Source: Vibrio panuliri
GTDB taxonomy: Bacteria > Pseudomonadota > Gammaproteobacteria > Enterobacterales > Vibrionaceae
DNA length: 64,000 nucleotides
Assembly (NCBI RefSeq): GCF_009938205.1
Contig: NZ_AP019654.1
Coordinates: forward strand, 2,942,540-3,006,539
Direction of reading: 5' to 3'
Below, one piece after another: positions 32,626-43,367 of the stretch. The translations under genes were made by a program, and so were the position numbers. The notes under the pieces are model-generated. The model was not told the DNA's origin. It searched no databases and saw only the letters and a program-made list of their open reading frames with translations. Within the stretch, counting starts at the first letter, position 1. Every line of letters begins with the position of its first letter.

Positions 32626-33174
32626 TTAATCAAGTTTTTCCACTTGACCAAATTCAAGCTCAACTGGTGTTGCACGACCAAAGATCGATACAGACACTTT
32701 CATGCGGCTCTTCTCGTAATCCACTTCTTCAACAGTACCGTTGAAGTCAGCAAATGGACCGTCAGTAACGCGTACCACTTCACCCGCTTCGTACATAGTA
32801 CGTGGACGTGGAGCTTCACTCGCTTTCTCAAGACGGTTAAGAATCGCGTCAGCTTCCTTATCAGTGATAGGAGCTGGACGATCAGAGGTACCACCAATGA
32901 AGCCCATGACACGCGGAACACTGCGCACTAAGTGCCATGATTCATCGTTCATGATCATCTGAACAAGGACGTAACCTGGGAAGAACTTACGCTCTGACTT
33001 ACGACGTTGTCCAGCGCGGATTTCCACTACTTCTTCAGTAGGGACAAGTACTTCACCGAATAGCTCTTCCATAGCATGCATTTTGATATGCTCACGTAGA
33101 GACTGAGCTACACGACCTTCAAATCCAGAAAAGGCTTGAACTACATACCAGCGTTTTTTAGGAGCTTCACTCAT
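32626..33174 (-). CDS. nusG: Transcription termination/antitermination protein NusG
   Basis: NusG is an RNA polymerase elongation factor that links to Rho and ribosomal S10. The 182-residue product has the NGN domain ([14 protein letters not shown] start; FPGYVLVQM) and a C-terminal KOW domain ([21 protein letters not shown]). It starts 13 bases after secE, the universal secE-nusG pairing. Confidence 0.98.
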   Translation of the reverse strand: MSEAPKKRWYVVQAFSGFEGRVAQSLREHIKMHAMEELFGEVLVPTEEVVEIRAGQRRKSERKFFPGYVLVQMIMNDESWHLVRSVPRVMGFIGGTSDRPAPITDKEADAILNRLEKASEAPRPRTMYEAGEVVRVTDGPFADFNGTVEEVDYEKSRMKVSVSIFGRATPVELEFGQVEKLD

Positions 33175-33187
33175 GTAAATAAACCCT

Positions 33188-33568
33188 CTATACCCCAGTT
33201 ACTAGAGCTACCAAACGAACCATAATGCCGTCGATACCCCATAGTGCTAGAGCCATTACAATACTTACAGCTAGAACGATCAGTGTGGTTTGCAAAGTTT
33301 CTTGACGCGTTGGCCAAACCACTTTACGAACTTCCATGCGAGATTCTTTCGCAAATGCGATCGCAGCTTTACCTTTCGTTGTTGTAGCAGCAACACCAAG
33401 TGCAGCAGCAATAAGAACAACAACACCTGCAGCGCGAACCACTACAGACATATCACCATACAGGTAATTACCCACAACAGCGGCAGTTAGCAGAACAAAA
33501 GTGATAATCCACTTAAAGATATCTGCGCCATTTGAGCTTTCAGGAGTTTCAGCATTATTTGCTTTCAT
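33188..33568 (-). CDS. secE: Preprotein translocase subunit SecE
   Basis: SecE is the inner-membrane clamp of the SecYEG channel. The 126-residue product has three predicted membrane segments (about 16-36, 42-60 and 96-122) and the conserved cytoplasmic signature [18 protein letters not shown] before the last segment, as in the three-helix E. coli type. It is first in the secE-nusG unit. Confidence 0.97.
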   Translation of the reverse strand: MKANNAETPESSNGADIFKWIITFVLLTAAVVGNYLYGDMSVVVRAAGVVVLIAAALGVAATTTKGKAAIAFAKESRMEVRKVVWPTRQETLQTTLIVLAVSIVMALALWGIDGIMVRLVALVTGV

Positions 33569-33756
33569 AAAACCAACCTGTCACAAGTCTTAATATAGAC
33601 GACAACAACCCCGCTGTTGCAGGGCAAATCCATGAAACGGCAATTTAAATTAATTGACGCACTCTTTTTTTTGAGTGAGCAACAAGTTTTCACTCAAAAA
33701 AATCCTGCTAAACATCTGCTTGGACAAGAAATCAGCAAACATTATGTCTTGTGCAG

Positions 33757-33784
33757 AAAAAGGGCATCAAATGATGCCCTTTTT
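33757..33784. terminator. tuf terminator
   Basis: AAAAAGGGCATCA and TGATGCCCTTTTT form a long stem with a very short loop between tuf and secE. It should end the tRNA-tuf transcript. The remaining bases 33569-33756 hold the secE upstream region; no clear promoter could be chosen there. Confidence 0.9.
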
Positions 33785-33844
33785 GCTACTGGTTCGTCAA
33801 ATCTTATTCAAAAGATTTTCCGAAGATTTCGTTAATTCTATGAA

Positions 33845-35029
33845 TTATTCGAAGATCTTAGCAACAACACCAGCACCTACTGTACGGCCACCTTCACGGA
33901 TCGCAAAACGTAGACCTTCGTCCATTGCGATTGGTGCGATTAGCTCAACAGTCATTTGGATGTTGTCGCCTGGCATTACCATTTCTACGCCTTCTGGTAG
34001 AGAGATATCACCAGTTACGTCAGTTGTACGGAAGTAGAACTGTGGACGGTAGCCTTTGAAGAATGGAGTGTGACGACCACCTTCATCTTTAGACAGTACG
34101 TATACTTCTGATTCGAACTTAGTGTGTGGAGTGATTGAACCAGGCTTAGCTAGTACTTGACCACGTTCAACTTCATCACGCTTAGTACCACGTAGAAGTG
34201 CACCAACGTTCTCACCAGCACGACCTTCGTCAAGAAGCTTACGGAACATCTCAACACCAGTACAAGTAGTAGTTGTAGTATCTTTGATACCAACGATTGC
34301 TACTTCGTCACCTACGTTTAGGATACCGCGCTCGATACGACCAGTTACTACTGTACCACGACCTTGGATTGAGAATACGTCTTCGATAGGCATTAGGAAT
34401 GGCATATCGATTGCACGCTCAGGTTCTGGGATGTAAGTGTCTAGTGCTTCAGCTAGTTCTACGATCTTAGCTTCCCACTGCTCTTCGCCGTTTAGTGCGC
34501 CTAGTGCAGAACCTTGGATAACTGGTAGGTCATCACCTGGGAAGTCGTATTCAGATAGAAGTTCACGAACTTCCATTTCTACTAGCTCTAGAAGCTCTTC
34601 ATCATCAACCATGTCACATTTGTTCATGAATACGATGATGTAAGGGATACCAACCTGACGGCCTAGTAGGATGTGCTCACGAGTTTGTGGCATTGGACCA
34701 TCAGTTGCAGCAACTACAAGGATACCACCGTCCATCTGTGCAGCACCAGTGATCATGTTTTTAACATAGTCAGCGTGTCCTGGACAGTCTACGTGTGCGT
34801 AGTGACGAGTTGGAGTGTCGTACTCTACGTGTGAAGTAGAGATTGTGATACCGCGCTCACGCTCTTCTGGAGCGTTATCGATAGATGCGAAGTCACGAGC
34901 AGCACCGCCGTAAACTTTTGCAAGAGTAGTACAGATAGCTGCAGTTAGAGTTGTTTTACCGTGGTCAACGTGGCCGATAGTACCAACGTTTACGTGCGGT
35001 TTTACACGTTCAAATTTTTCTTTAGACAT
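33845..35029 (-). CDS. tuf: Elongation factor Tu
   Basis: EF-Tu is the GTPase that delivers aminoacyl-tRNA to the ribosome. The product is 394 residues from ATG 35029. GTP-binding motifs GHVDHGKT (18-25), DCPGHADY and NKCD are intact, and domains II and III are complete to the C-terminal [10 protein letters not shown]. It lies downstream of four tRNA genes in the same orientation, the tufB arrangement of E. coli (thrU-tyrU-glyT-thrT-tufB). Codon use is extreme, as expected for a very highly expressed gene. Confidence 0.99.
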   Translation of the reverse strand: MSKEKFERVKPHVNVGTIGHVDHGKTTLTAAICTTLAKVYGGAARDFASIDNAPEERERGITISTSHVEYDTPTRHYAHVDCPGHADYVKNMITGAAQMDGGILVVAATDGPMPQTREHILLGRQVGIPYIIVFMNKCDMVDDEELLELVEMEVRELLSEYDFPGDDLPVIQGSALGALNGEEQWEAKIVELAEALDTYIPEPERAIDMPFLMPIEDVFSIQGRGTVVTGRIERGILNVGDEVAIVGIKDTTTTTCTGVEMFRKLLDEGRAGENVGALLRGTKRDEVERGQVLAKPGSITPHTKFESEVYVLSKDEGGRHTPFFKGYRPQFYFRTTDVTGDISLPEGVEMVMPGDNIQMTVELIAPIAMDEGLRFAIREGGRTVGAGVVAKIFE

Positions 35030-35130
35030 GAGTTGTCCCTCTAGGTACGGATTTAAGTGGCGCAAAAGACCACGTAACCAAACTTATTGGTGATTAGTAT
35101 ATATCAAAAGGAAAATTTTGCTTTGAGAGC

Positions 35131-35206
<76 letters not shown>

Positions 35207-35218
35207 AACAATTGTGAT

Positions 35219-35293
<75 letters not shown>

Positions 35294-35327
35294 ACACGTA
35301 ACTCTTCGAGCTATTTCCTAAAGAATA

Positions 35328-35412
<85 letters not shown>

Positions 35413-35449
35413 AAATTTTTTAGCCATTCTCACTACTAACTGGAGAGAA

Positions 35450-35525
<76 letters not shown>

Positions 35526-35538
35526 ATAAGTGGTGCGC

Positions 35539-35567
35539 ATTCTATTGAATGATTTTCTAGCTTGCAA
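35539..35567 (-). promoter_or_regulatory. Promoter of the tRNA-tuf operon
   Basis: Minus strand: -35 TTGCAA (35562-35567), 17-base spacer, -10 TAGAAT (35539-35544), then the GC-rich discriminator GCGCACC. Runs of A and T upstream (35580-35595) could form an UP element. Confidence 0.75.
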
Positions 35568-35733
35568 TAGCTAAATCAAAAAAAGTAATTTTTTTGCCTA
35601 GATTCCGCTCATTTGCTGAAATTTCGCACAGTTTTAGCGAGAAAATAGTGAATCTCATCGGCTAGTGATTTGCTTTCTGGTTCGCTTGATGTATTTTCGC
35701 AATCTTAGAGCGATAAAAACCGTTGGGAAAACT

Positions 35734-36657
35734 ATGACGCCATACCTCTCTTTTGATCGGCAACAGTGGGCTGAGCTGCGCAACTCAGTGCCTATGACTT
35801 TGTCCGAAGCAGACTTGAAAGAGCTGCAAGGGGTCAATGAAAACCTAACCATGGAAGAGTCGGTAGAAATCTACTTACCCCTCGCGCGTTTGCTCAACCT
35901 TTATATCGCCGCACGACAGAGTCGTAATTCCGTGTTGCAAAACTTTTTGGGTGCCACCAACACGGCGCCGCCTTTTATTATCGGTATCGCTGGTAGTGTT
36001 GCGGTAGGCAAAAGTACCACCGCTCGCCTGTTAAAAGCTTTGCTATCTCGTTGGCCTGACCACCCGAAAGTCGAACTGGTGACGACCGATGGCTTCCTCT
36101 ACCCTAAGAAAGTACTGGATGAGCGCGGAATAATGCACCGAAAAGGCTTCCCAGAGTCCTACGATATCAAACGCTTGGTTGAGTTTGTCTCCGACATAAA
36201 AGCTGGTAAACCAAACTTACAAGTGCCCGTCTACTCACACATCACTTATGACATCACAGATGAAGTGAAGGTTGTTGATCGCCCAGATGTTTTGATTATT
36301 GAAGGGTTAAACGTACTGCAAAGCGGGATGGATTACCCTCAGGATCCCCATCGGGTATTTGTTTCTGACTTTCTCGACTTTACTCTCTACGTCGATGCCG
36401 ATACCGATACCATTCAAAATTGGTACATTGAACGCTTTTTGAAGTTCCGCCAAGGCGCCTTTACGAAACCTGGCTCTTACTTTAGTCACTATACACAATT
36501 GAGTGAAGATGAGGCGGTGGCGAAGGCTCGCTCAATTTGGCGCAGCATCAACGGTATAAACCTTGAGGAAAATATTCTGCCGACCAAAGGGCGCGCTCAA
36601 CTGATTTTGAAAAAAGGTGCTAACCATTTGGTCGAGGAAATACTGTTACGTAAGTAA
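35734..36657 (+). CDS. coaA: Type I pantothenate kinase
   Basis: CoaA phosphorylates pantothenate, the first and CoA-feedback-inhibited step of coenzyme A synthesis. From ATG 35734 (GGGA site seven bases upstream) the product is 307 residues, matching E. coli CoaA from its MTPYL segment. The P-loop is GSVAVGKST (87-95). The conserved [15 protein letters not shown] and [13 protein letters not shown] segments are present. It is divergent from the tRNA-tuf operon and followed by its own terminator. Confidence 0.97.
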   Translation: MTPYLSFDRQQWAELRNSVPMTLSEADLKELQGVNENLTMEESVEIYLPLARLLNLYIAARQSRNSVLQNFLGATNTAPPFIIGIAGSVAVGKSTTARLLKALLSRWPDHPKVELVTTDGFLYPKKVLDERGIMHRKGFPESYDIKRLVEFVSDIKAGKPNLQVPVYSHITYDITDEVKVVDRPDVLIIEGLNVLQSGMDYPQDPHRVFVSDFLDFTLYVDADTDTIQNWYIERFLKFRQGAFTKPGSYFSHYTQLSEDEAVAKARSIWRSINGINLEENILPTKGRAQLILKKGANHLVEEILLRK

Positions 36658-36696
36658 AACTGTACTATTTTCACCCCGACTTTCAGTAAATAGTAA

Positions 36697-36726
36697 AAGA
36701 GCAAGCATTGACGCTTGCTCTTATTT
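36697..36726. terminator. coaA terminator
   Basis: AAGAGCAAGC pairs with GCTTGCTCTT around six bases, followed by ATTTG. It lies between the convergent coaA and DUF805 genes. Confidence 0.8.
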
Positions 36727-36746
36727 GTTTGCCTTAAGGTGACGTT

Positions 36747-37172
36747 CTAACGAGGCTCTGGGCCATACTGATTGTTGCCCGACTGACCTTTCATAAAGCC
36801 ACATTCGATCAGAATCCACACTCCACACACCAATGCCGCCAATGAAGTCAGCATCTGCAAGGTCGTGGTGTCCACTGGTACGCCTGGATCCGCGGTAGGT
36901 ACAGTCATACGACCAACCACCACCGGAATATTAAGCAATAACCACCAGCTCGACTTCCCACGGTCATGCCAACGTTTTGCCGTTATCGCCAAATCCGGTA
37001 CCAATACAAAGAGCAAAAACACCGGAAAAATCAGGTAGGCACTGGCTGGGAACAAGCTGTTTATCCCGATACCAAAACCAAAAATCATCAAGTAGTAGAA
37101 TAGGTTCCAAGTCCAGTAAACTTTCCGCCCTATACGCCCCTGAAAGGAAAACAGTAACTCTTTAATCGACAT
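36747..37172 (-). CDS. DUF805 membrane protein
   Basis: The 141-residue product starts at ATG 37172, which is preceded by an AGG site; an in-frame GTG at 37181 is weaker. It opens with the DUF805 hallmark LFSFQGRIGRKVYW and has four likely membrane segments, with the conserved AKRWHDRGKSSWW loop between segments two and three. The family is widespread but its function is unknown. It follows the isomerase-like gene by 22 bases, suggesting co-transcription. Confidence 0.85.
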   Translation of the reverse strand: MSIKELLFSFQGRIGRKVYWTWNLFYYLMIFGFGIGINSLFPASAYLIFPVFLLFVLVPDLAITAKRWHDRGKSSWWLLLNIPVVVGRMTVPTADPGVPVDTTTLQMLTSLAALVCGVWILIECGFMKGQSGNNQYGPEPR

Positions 37173-37194
37173 CTTACACACCTAAAAATCGTGG

Positions 37195-37542
37195 CTAATT
37201 GACCACTTTTTGAAAACACTCTCGATCCATATCACGTATGTTGACGGTTAAACTGTAAATATGCGCTGCTTGTTGCTGCAGCACTGCCATTAACATGCGC
37301 GACAGTTCGCGCTTTTGCTCGGCACTGCGTCCGTCTAACAACTCAAACGTAATATGAATAAAATCTACACTATCAGCTTCATCACCAATCAGCCAGTCGT
37401 GATAGCGACGCGCACGTGACTTAAGCGATGGCGCATCAAACAAACCTGATTGTATGGCAGCTTGATGTAGATCTTCCAACAAGCGTTGAATATTTACGCG
37501 CTCTTCCACGGAATTAGAATACTCCATTACTAAATGTGGCAT
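37195..37542 (-). CDS. 5-carboxymethyl-2-hydroxymuconate isomerase (CHMI)-family protein
   Basis: A tautomerase-superfamily protein of 115 residues beginning MPHLVMEYS, so removal of Met exposes the catalytic Pro1 of this family. Family members isomerise CHM in homoprotocatechuate degradation, but no hpa/hpc genes are nearby, so the physiological substrate here is unknown. It precedes the DUF805 gene in what looks like a two-gene unit. Confidence 0.8.
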   Translation of the reverse strand: MPHLVMEYSNSVEERVNIQRLLEDLHQAAIQSGLFDAPSLKSRARRYHDWLIGDEADSVDFIHITFELLDGRSAEQKRELSRMLMAVLQQQAAHIYSLTVNIRDMDRECFQKVVN

Positions 37543-37797
37543 AACGTCCCCTGTCTATCACCGATTTAGAAGGCACTAATACCAATTTCCCCAACGAATG
37601 CCGAGTGAGTTGCTATCATTCTGTCTAGGAGATCACTGATAGTCATAGAGTGAATGAATGTTTAGATAAATGTTTCAAGCCATCGATCAAATCCTAAATA
37701 AGAAATGATGCGGGTCATGATCTGAGAGATTTATTCTGTTATATTCTTACGTAGATTTTTTACATTAACGCTTTAATTTAAATATGGAGATATTCCT

Positions 37798-38568
37798 ATG
37801 CGTCGTCCTGTAGTGATGGGTAACTGGAAACTTAATGGCAGCAAAGCAATGGTGAAAGAGCTGCTGACTGGTCTTAACGCTGAACTTGAAGGCGTTGAAG
37901 GTGTTGACGTGGCAGTCGCGCCACCAGCACTTTACATCGACCTAGCTGAGCGCGTAATCGCTGAAGGCGGTAACAAGATCATCCTTGGCGCACAAAACAC
38001 TGACCTAAACAACAGCGGTGCGTTCACTGGCGATATGTCTCCAGAAATGCTGAAAGACTTTGGTGCTACTCACATCATCATCGGTCACTCAGAGCGTCGT
38101 GAGTACCACGAAGAATCTGACGAGTTCATCGCGAAGAAATTCGCTTTCCTAAAAGAGAACGGTCTAAAACCTGTTTTCTGTATCGGTGAATCTGAAGCGC
38201 AAAACGAAGCAGGCGAAACTGAAGCAGTTTGTGCACGTCAAATCAACGCAGTTATCGACGCGTACGGTGTTGAAGCACTAAACGATGCAATCATCGCATA
38301 CGAGCCAATCTGGGCTATCGGTACTGGTAAAGCAGCAACAGCTGAAGATGCACAACGCATCCACGCTTCTATCCGCGCACTAATCGCAGCGAAAGATGCA
38401 GCAGTTGCAGAACAAGTAATCATCCAATACGGCGGCAGCGTTAAACCAGAAAACGCAGAAGCTTACTTCTCACAACCAGACATCGACGGTGCTCTAGTTG
38501 GTGGTGCTTCTCTAGACGCTAAGAGCTTTGCGGCTATCGCTAAAGCGGCAGCTAAAGCGAAAGCTTAA
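37798..38568 (+). CDS. tpiA: Triosephosphate isomerase
   Basis: TpiA interconverts dihydroxyacetone phosphate and glyceraldehyde 3-phosphate. The 256-residue TIM barrel shows Lys11 in NWKLNG, the electrophilic His in IIGHSERR and the catalytic Glu in [11 protein letters not shown], which leads into the mobile loop. The C-terminal phosphate-binding IQYGGSV and VGGAS are intact. A 255-base upstream region contains no gene and no promoter that could be picked with confidence. Confidence 0.99.
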   Translation: MRRPVVMGNWKLNGSKAMVKELLTGLNAELEGVEGVDVAVAPPALYIDLAERVIAEGGNKIILGAQNTDLNNSGAFTGDMSPEMLKDFGATHIIIGHSERREYHEESDEFIAKKFAFLKENGLKPVFCIGESEAQNEAGETEAVCARQINAVIDAYGVEALNDAIIAYEPIWAIGTGKAATAEDAQRIHASIRALIAAKDAAVAEQVIIQYGGSVKPENAEAYFSQPDIDGALVGGASLDAKSFAAIAKAAAKAKA

Positions 38569-38598
38569 TTTTCGATTTCATTTTCGAAAATACACGCT

Positions 38599-38623
38599 AA
38601 GGTCAGCTTCGGCTGGCCTTTTT
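38599..38623 (+). terminator. tpiA terminator
   Basis: AAGGTCAGC-TTCG-GCTGGCCTT with UUCG loop, followed by TTT. Confidence 0.88.
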
Positions 38624-38730
38624 GTTATCTGATGATCCGCGCTAACGGATTACGGCAAAATAACGACTTCACCCTATCCCCATCGTAGTGAATCAAGTAT
38701 TCTACGCTTTTACCCCAGTTAGACTAAGTT

Positions 38731-40074
38731 ATGCACGACAAACACGGCCTACTGACCGGCTCTATTCCTAAAGTGCTACGCCAAATGACCATCCCTATGA
38801 CGATGGGTATGATCGCTATCTTAATGTTTAACTTGGTCGATACCTTTTTTATCTCCCTATTGGGTACCCAAGCCCTAGCTGCCGTCAGTTATACCTTCCC
38901 AGTCACCTTTACCGTAAACTGCATCACCATGGGAATTGGTATTGGATTATCAACCAATATCGGTCGCCTACTTGGGCAACGCCAAGCTCAAGATGCTGCG
39001 CGCTTTACTAGCCATGGCTTACTGCTCGCTATTATGCTCGTCACACTAGCATCTACACTGGGCTTATTGACCATTGAGCCACTATTCCTCGCCCTTGGCG
39101 CAGAAGCGGCACTGATCCCTTTGATCAAACAGTATATGGTGATTTGGTACTTCTCGATTCCATTGTTGGTCATACCAATGGCAGGCAACAGCGCGATTCG
39201 TGCCACTGGCGATACCAAAACCCCGGCCAAGATCATGATGCTCGCTGGTCTGATTAATGGTGTGCTCGACCCGTTATTGATCTTCGGTTACGGTCCATTC
39301 CCTGAATTAGGCATCCAAGGCGCAGCGATAGCCAGCGCCGTCAGTTGGTTCGGCGCATTAATCGGTTCACTTTACGTGCTGATAAAACGCGAAAAATTAT
39401 TGGCTTGGCCAAATTTCGCCTTTGTCATCGAAGATTGCAAAATGATCCTCAAAATTGGCACCCCAGCAGGGCTATCCAATGCAATGTCTCCCCTCTCGGG
39501 AGCGCTACTGATGATGATTCTCTCAACACACGGCACCTCTGTGGTCGCCGCTTATGGCGCCGCGCAGCGCATTGAGTCTATCCTTATCTTAGTTTTAATG
39601 TCACTCACCTCAGCGCTTACGCCATTTATGGCGCAAAATTTTGGTGCCGATAACCCAGAGCGCAGCTTCGCGGGTTTGTTTTTAAGCATGCGCTTTGCTA
39701 TCGCATTCCAATTAGTGATCTTTATTATGATGGTACCACTGAGCATTCCGCTTTCAGCAATGTTCTCCCAAGAGCAAGCCGTGCAAAACCAATTGTGGCA
39801 TTACCTAATCGTGGTGCCTTTTAGTTATGGTTTTCAGGGGATTATGATGATGTTGGTCTCTGGACTAAATGCCTTGCATCAACCCATCAAAGCCTTTCAG
39901 TGGAGTGCAATGCGATTGTTCCTGTTCACGCTACCTTTAGCTTGGCTTGGTGGGATGATCTATAGCGTTGAAGGGGTGCTCTTTGGTATTGCGGCGGGAA
40001 ATATTCTCGGCGGCACTTTAAGCTACTTATACGCACTTCGATTACGTCAGCAATATCGTCAGCTTTCAGTGTAG
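38731..40074 (+). CDS. MATE-family efflux transporter
   Basis: A 447-residue, 12-segment membrane protein with two MatE repeats (about 15-175 and 235-400). Family signatures include MTIPMTMGMIAILMFNLVDT at the start and STNIGRLLGQRQ in the first repeat. MATE proteins exchange cationic drugs for Na+ or H+; the substrate cannot be deduced. It resembles the multidrug MATE branch common in Vibrio rather than a NorM annotation I could defend. Confidence 0.88.
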   Translation: MHDKHGLLTGSIPKVLRQMTIPMTMGMIAILMFNLVDTFFISLLGTQALAAVSYTFPVTFTVNCITMGIGIGLSTNIGRLLGQRQAQDAARFTSHGLLLAIMLVTLASTLGLLTIEPLFLALGAEAALIPLIKQYMVIWYFSIPLLVIPMAGNSAIRATGDTKTPAKIMMLAGLINGVLDPLLIFGYGPFPELGIQGAAIASAVSWFGALIGSLYVLIKREKLLAWPNFAFVIEDCKMILKIGTPAGLSNAMSPLSGALLMMILSTHGTSVVAAYGAAQRIESILILVLMSLTSALTPFMAQNFGADNPERSFAGLFLSMRFAIAFQLVIFIMMVPLSIPLSAMFSQEQAVQNQLWHYLIVVPFSYGFQGIMMMLVSGLNALHQPIKAFQWSAMRLFLFTLPLAWLGGMIYSVEGVLFGIAAGNILGGTLSYLYALRLRQQYRQLSV

Positions 40075-40094
40075 TGACCATTTGTCAGTCGATT

Positions 40095-40120
40095 AAAAAA
40101 GCCAGCATTACGCTGGCTTG
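40095..40120. terminator. Bidirectional terminator between MATE gene and rraA
   Basis: AAGCCAGC-ATTAC-GCTGGCTT stem. On the minus strand it continues into six Ts, favouring rraA. Confidence 0.85.
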
Positions 40121-40124
40121 TTTA

Positions 40125-40643
40125 TTAAATATCTTCGACTTCATCGTCATCTAAATCAAGGTCGATATTGAGTGGCTCTTGGGAAAGAATGACACCAGTA
40201 TTGTCTGCGTAGAGATAGTCTTCTGGGATAAAGGTAACGCCGCCAAAGTTGACTGGGATATCGACTTCCCCCTCTCCTCGCCCTGTTGCACCAACGGGAA
40301 TGGATGCTAAAGCTTGAATACCGATGCTCATGTCTTCAAGTTCATCGACCTCACGGACACAACCATAGACTACGATGCCTTCCCATTCATTCTCTTCAGC
40401 CAACGCTGCTATTTCAGCATCAACTAAGGCGCGACGAAGCGAGCCACCACCATCAATGAGTAATACTCGACCTACGCCATCTTGCTCAAGAATTTCGCGG
40501 ATAATGCCGTTATCCTCAAAACATTTTACTGTCGTGATTTGACCCGCAAACGAGGCGCTGCCACCAAAGTTACTAAACATTGGCTCCACCACATCAACTT
40601 GGTCTAAGTAGATATCGCATAATGCTGAAGTATTGTATTCCAT
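40125..40643 (-). CDS. rraA: Ribonuclease E activity regulator RraA
   Basis: RraA binds RNase E and restrains its endonuclease activity, changing mRNA half-lives. From ATG 40643 (the family start [12 protein letters not shown]) the product is 172 residues; upstream in-frame ATGs at 40652 and 40658 would add three or five residues. The core [13 protein letters not shown] and VNFGGVTF segments are intact. The C-terminus extends about a dozen residues beyond E. coli RraA with a strongly acidic tail. It is downstream of menA, the usual order. Confidence 0.95.
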   Translation of the reverse strand: MEYNTSALCDIYLDQVDVVEPMFSNFGGSASFAGQITTVKCFEDNGIIREILEQDGVGRVLLIDGGGSLRRALVDAEIAALAEENEWEGIVVYGCVREVDELEDMSIGIQALASIPVGATGRGEGEVDIPVNFGGVTFIPEDYLYADNTGVILSQEPLNIDLDLDDDEVEDI

Positions 40644-40719
40644 CGCATTCATTCTCATAGCATTGGTCGTATAAATCGAGTATATCCAGTCACTTTGTCA
40701 TTGCAATGACAAGCTGAAA

Positions 40720-41637
40720 TTAACTCACCAGAGTTTGAGCTATAACCACTCCTGCAAACAACAAGTTGGTTACCAGAGAGCACTTAACCACAACAGGCAT
40801 CATAGGTGCAATCTGCGCAGGTTGCTCTGCGAGCCATACAGCTCGCCCATGCTTAAACGTCACCATTAAGCTCAATAAAAACGGCAACATTACCCAAATT
40901 GGTGAAGGTTGTAGCAGTAGATAGGCAATAAATGCTGCAACAGCCCCCGCCAGCAAGATAAAGTGATATTGCTTAGCGCGCTTTTGTCCCAAACGAACCG
41001 CTACCGTTCGCTTTCCACAACGTTCATCGTTCTCAATATCACGCATGTTATTGATATTCAGTACCGCAACAGCGAGTAAGCCACACCCTATTGCTGGCAG
41101 AATAAGCGAGAGATCAACAATACCTGTGTGAAGGAAATAAGTCCCTGCGACCCCTAACAAACCGAAGAAAGTAAACACGGAAATATCACCGAGTCCTACA
41201 TAGCCATACGGTTTGTTACCCACGGTATAAGCAATAGCAGCGCCAATTGCGAGTAGACCTAAGCCCATAAAGGCCAGTATGCTTTCCCAGCTGTTCAGTG
41301 CGTGTAGCACCAGCACTAAACCCGCCACCATCGTCAATATAACGTTCACGATAATGGCTTGTTTCATTGTCTTTGGTGTCACAGCACCAGATTGAATTGC
41401 CCTTGTCGGACCTAAGCGAGCTTCGTTGTCGGTTCCTTTGACTGCATCTCCATAATCATTCGCCAGATTCGATAAGATCTGTAGTAGTGTCGCAGTAATA
41501 AATGCCAATACCGCAACCGATAGAGAAAAATGGTGGCTCGAGAACGCCAAAACACTACCAGTCAAAATAGAGACTAGCGCCAACGGCAAGGTTTTAGGGC
41601 GAGCGGCATCAAGCCAAATTTGCAGCGTCTGTTTCAT
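40720..41637 (-). CDS. menA: 1,4-dihydroxy-2-naphthoate polyprenyltransferase MenA
   Basis: MenA is the inner-membrane prenyltransferase that makes demethylmenaquinone for anaerobic respiration. The 305-residue UbiA-family product has about eight membrane segments and two Asp-rich motifs: NLANDYGDAVKGTDN, and NNMRDIENDERCGKRT in the second half. It lies upstream of rraA on the same strand. Confidence 0.95.
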   Translation of the reverse strand: MKQTLQIWLDAARPKTLPLALVSILTGSVLAFSSHHFSLSVAVLAFITATLLQILSNLANDYGDAVKGTDNEARLGPTRAIQSGAVTPKTMKQAIIVNVILTMVAGLVLVLHALNSWESILAFMGLGLLAIGAAIAYTVGNKPYGYVGLGDISVFTFFGLLGVAGTYFLHTGIVDLSLILPAIGCGLLAVAVLNINNMRDIENDERCGKRTVAVRLGQKRAKQYHFILLAGAVAAFIAYLLLQPSPIWVMLPFLLSLMVTFKHGRAVWLAEQPAQIAPMMPVVVKCSLVTNLLFAGVVIAQTLVS

Positions 41638-41701
41638 GCTCTTCAGTTTAATGAGATATCCAATAGTAGGAATTGTGTCATATCAAAGTTAGCAGAAAAA
41701 T

Positions 41702-41730
41702 AAAAAAGGCCACCGAAGTGACCTTTTTTA
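41702..41730 (-). terminator. efp terminator
   Basis: AAAAAGG-T-CAC-TTCG-GTG-G-CCTTTTTT on the minus strand, with one mismatch in the stem and a long T-run. Confidence 0.85.
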
Positions 41731-41744
41731 TTTTTAAGCGGCGA

Positions 41745-42311
41745 TTATTTTACGCGGCTTACGTATTCAGCTGTACGAGTGTCAACTTTGATCACTTCGC
41801 CAATTGCAATGAATAGTGGTACGCGAACTACTGCACCAGTTGATAGTGTTGCTGGCTTACCACCTGTACCTTGGGTATCACCTTTTAGACCTGGATCTGT
41901 CTCAACAACTTCTAGTTCAACGAAGTTTGGTGGTGTAACTGCGATTGGGTTACCGTTCCAAAGTGTTAGCATACAAGTGTTGTTTTCTACCAACCATTTA
42001 GCGTTTTCGCCTACTGCTTTCATATCTGCAGCAATTTGCTCAAACGTTTCGTTGTTCATAAAGTGGTAGAATTCGCCATCGCTGTATAGGTAATCTAGAT
42101 CGATATCCATTACGTCAGCCACTTCAACAGTGTCGCCAGACTTGAATGTTTTCTCTAGAACTTTACCTGAAAGCAGCTTACGGATTTTAACGCGGTTGAA
42201 TGCTTGACCTTTACCTGGTTTTACATACTCATTTTCGAGAATGACACAAGGCTCGTTATCAAGCATAATTTTAAGACCGCCTTTGAATTCATTCGTGCTA
42301 ACAGTAGCCAT
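41745..42311 (-). CDS. efp: Translation elongation factor P
   Basis: EF-P rescues ribosomes stalled at polyproline by entering the E site. The 188-residue product has the three beta-barrel domains. The modified lysine is visible as K34 in the KPGKGQAF loop, the type that receives beta-lysine from EpmA/EpmB. The modification gene epmB is divergently encoded with only 33 bases between the start codons. Confidence 0.98.
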   Translation of the reverse strand: MATVSTNEFKGGLKIMLDNEPCVILENEYVKPGKGQAFNRVKIRKLLSGKVLEKTFKSGDTVEVADVMDIDLDYLYSDGEFYHFMNNETFEQIAADMKAVGENAKWLVENNTCMLTLWNGNPIAVTPPNFVELEVVETDPGLKGDTQGTGGKPATLSTGAVVRVPLFIAIGEVIKVDTRTAEYVSRVK

Positions 42312-42344
42312 TTTTTCCTCTTACCATTCTTCGAGTTAAATTTA

Positions 42345-43367
42345 ATGCCGCACATCATAACCCGAAATGCCGATTCTGTTGAGCAAAACTGGCTCAAACA
42401 GCTAGCGAATGGGATCTCTGATCCTGCAAAACTGCTAGAACAACTGGAAATTGATCCTTCACCATGGCAACACGGATTTGAAGCGAGAACGCTTTTTGCA
42501 CAGCGTGTGCCGCAAAGTTTTGTCGATAGAATGGAAAAAGGCAATGCTTTTGATCCGCTTTTACGCCAAGTTCTGCCCTTATCAGAAGAATTTGCGGTAC
42601 ATGAGGGGTACTCTACCGATCCTTTAGAAGAACAAGACAATCCAGTTCCGGGATTGCTACACAAATATCGTAACCGTGCCCTAATGATTGTCAAAGGTGG
42701 CTGTGCCGTAAACTGCCGCTACTGTTTCCGTCGCCATTTCCCTTATCAAGACAATAAAGGCAGCAAAGCCATTTGGCAAAACAGCCTTGATTATCTCGCC
42801 AACCATCCTGAGCTTAATGAAGTGATCCTCTCTGGTGGTGATCCACTGATGGCGAAAGATGATGAGTTACGCTGGCTTATTACTCGGATTGCTGCGATTC
42901 CTCATATTAAGCGTCTACGGATTCACTCTCGCTTGCCAGTCGTGATCCCAGCTCGAGTCACTGAAGAACTGATTGATATCCTAAGTGCCACGCGCTTACA
43001 GGTGGTACTCGTTACTCATATCAACCACGCCAATGAGGTGAATCAAGAACTGAAAGTGCAGACTGCTCGCCTCAAACAAGCGGGCGTCACGCTGCTTAAT
43101 CAAGGGGTGCTACTCAAGGGCGTCAACGACTCAACTGCTGCTTTGGTCGCATTAAGTGAAGCGCTGTTCGACGCAAACATTCTGCCGTACTACTTGCACG
43201 TTCTCGACAAAGTACAAGGCGCAGCACACTTTTTCGTCAGCGACCAAGAAGCCAAACAATTAATGGCGGGGTTAATTGAGCAGGTCTCAGGTTATCTCGT
43301 GCCAAAGTTAACCCGTGAAATTGGCGGGCGAGCCAGCAAAACACCACTTGATTTACACTTAGAGTAA
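42345..43367 (+). CDS. epmB: EF-P (R)-beta-lysine 2,3-aminomutase EpmB
   Basis: EpmB is a radical-SAM, PLP-dependent enzyme that converts lysine to (R)-beta-lysine for EF-P. From ATG 42345 the product is 340 residues, matching the family. The 4Fe-4S/SAM motif is C120, C124, C127 (CAVNCRYC). HVLDKVQGAAHF near the C-terminus is the PLP-lysine region. Divergent arrangement with efp supports a dedicated role; epmA is not in the window. Confidence 0.96.
   Translation: MPHIITRNADSVEQNWLKQLANGISDPAKLLEQLEIDPSPWQHGFEARTLFAQRVPQSFVDRMEKGNAFDPLLRQVLPLSEEFAVHEGYSTDPLEEQDNPVPGLLHKYRNRALMIVKGGCAVNCRYCFRRHFPYQDNKGSKAIWQNSLDYLANHPELNEVILSGGDPLMAKDDELRWLITRIAAIPHIKRLRIHSRLPVVIPARVTEELIDILSATRLQVVLVTHINHANEVNQELKVQTARLKQAGVTLLNQGVLLKGVNDSTAALVALSEALFDANILPYYLHVLDKVQGAAHFFVSDQEAKQLMAGLIEQVSGYLVPKLTREIGGRASKTPLDLHLE

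Noticed and set aside
33569..33756. Possible secE promoter with TATATT
   Set aside because: No -35 at an acceptable distance could be chosen; reported only as an undefined upstream region.
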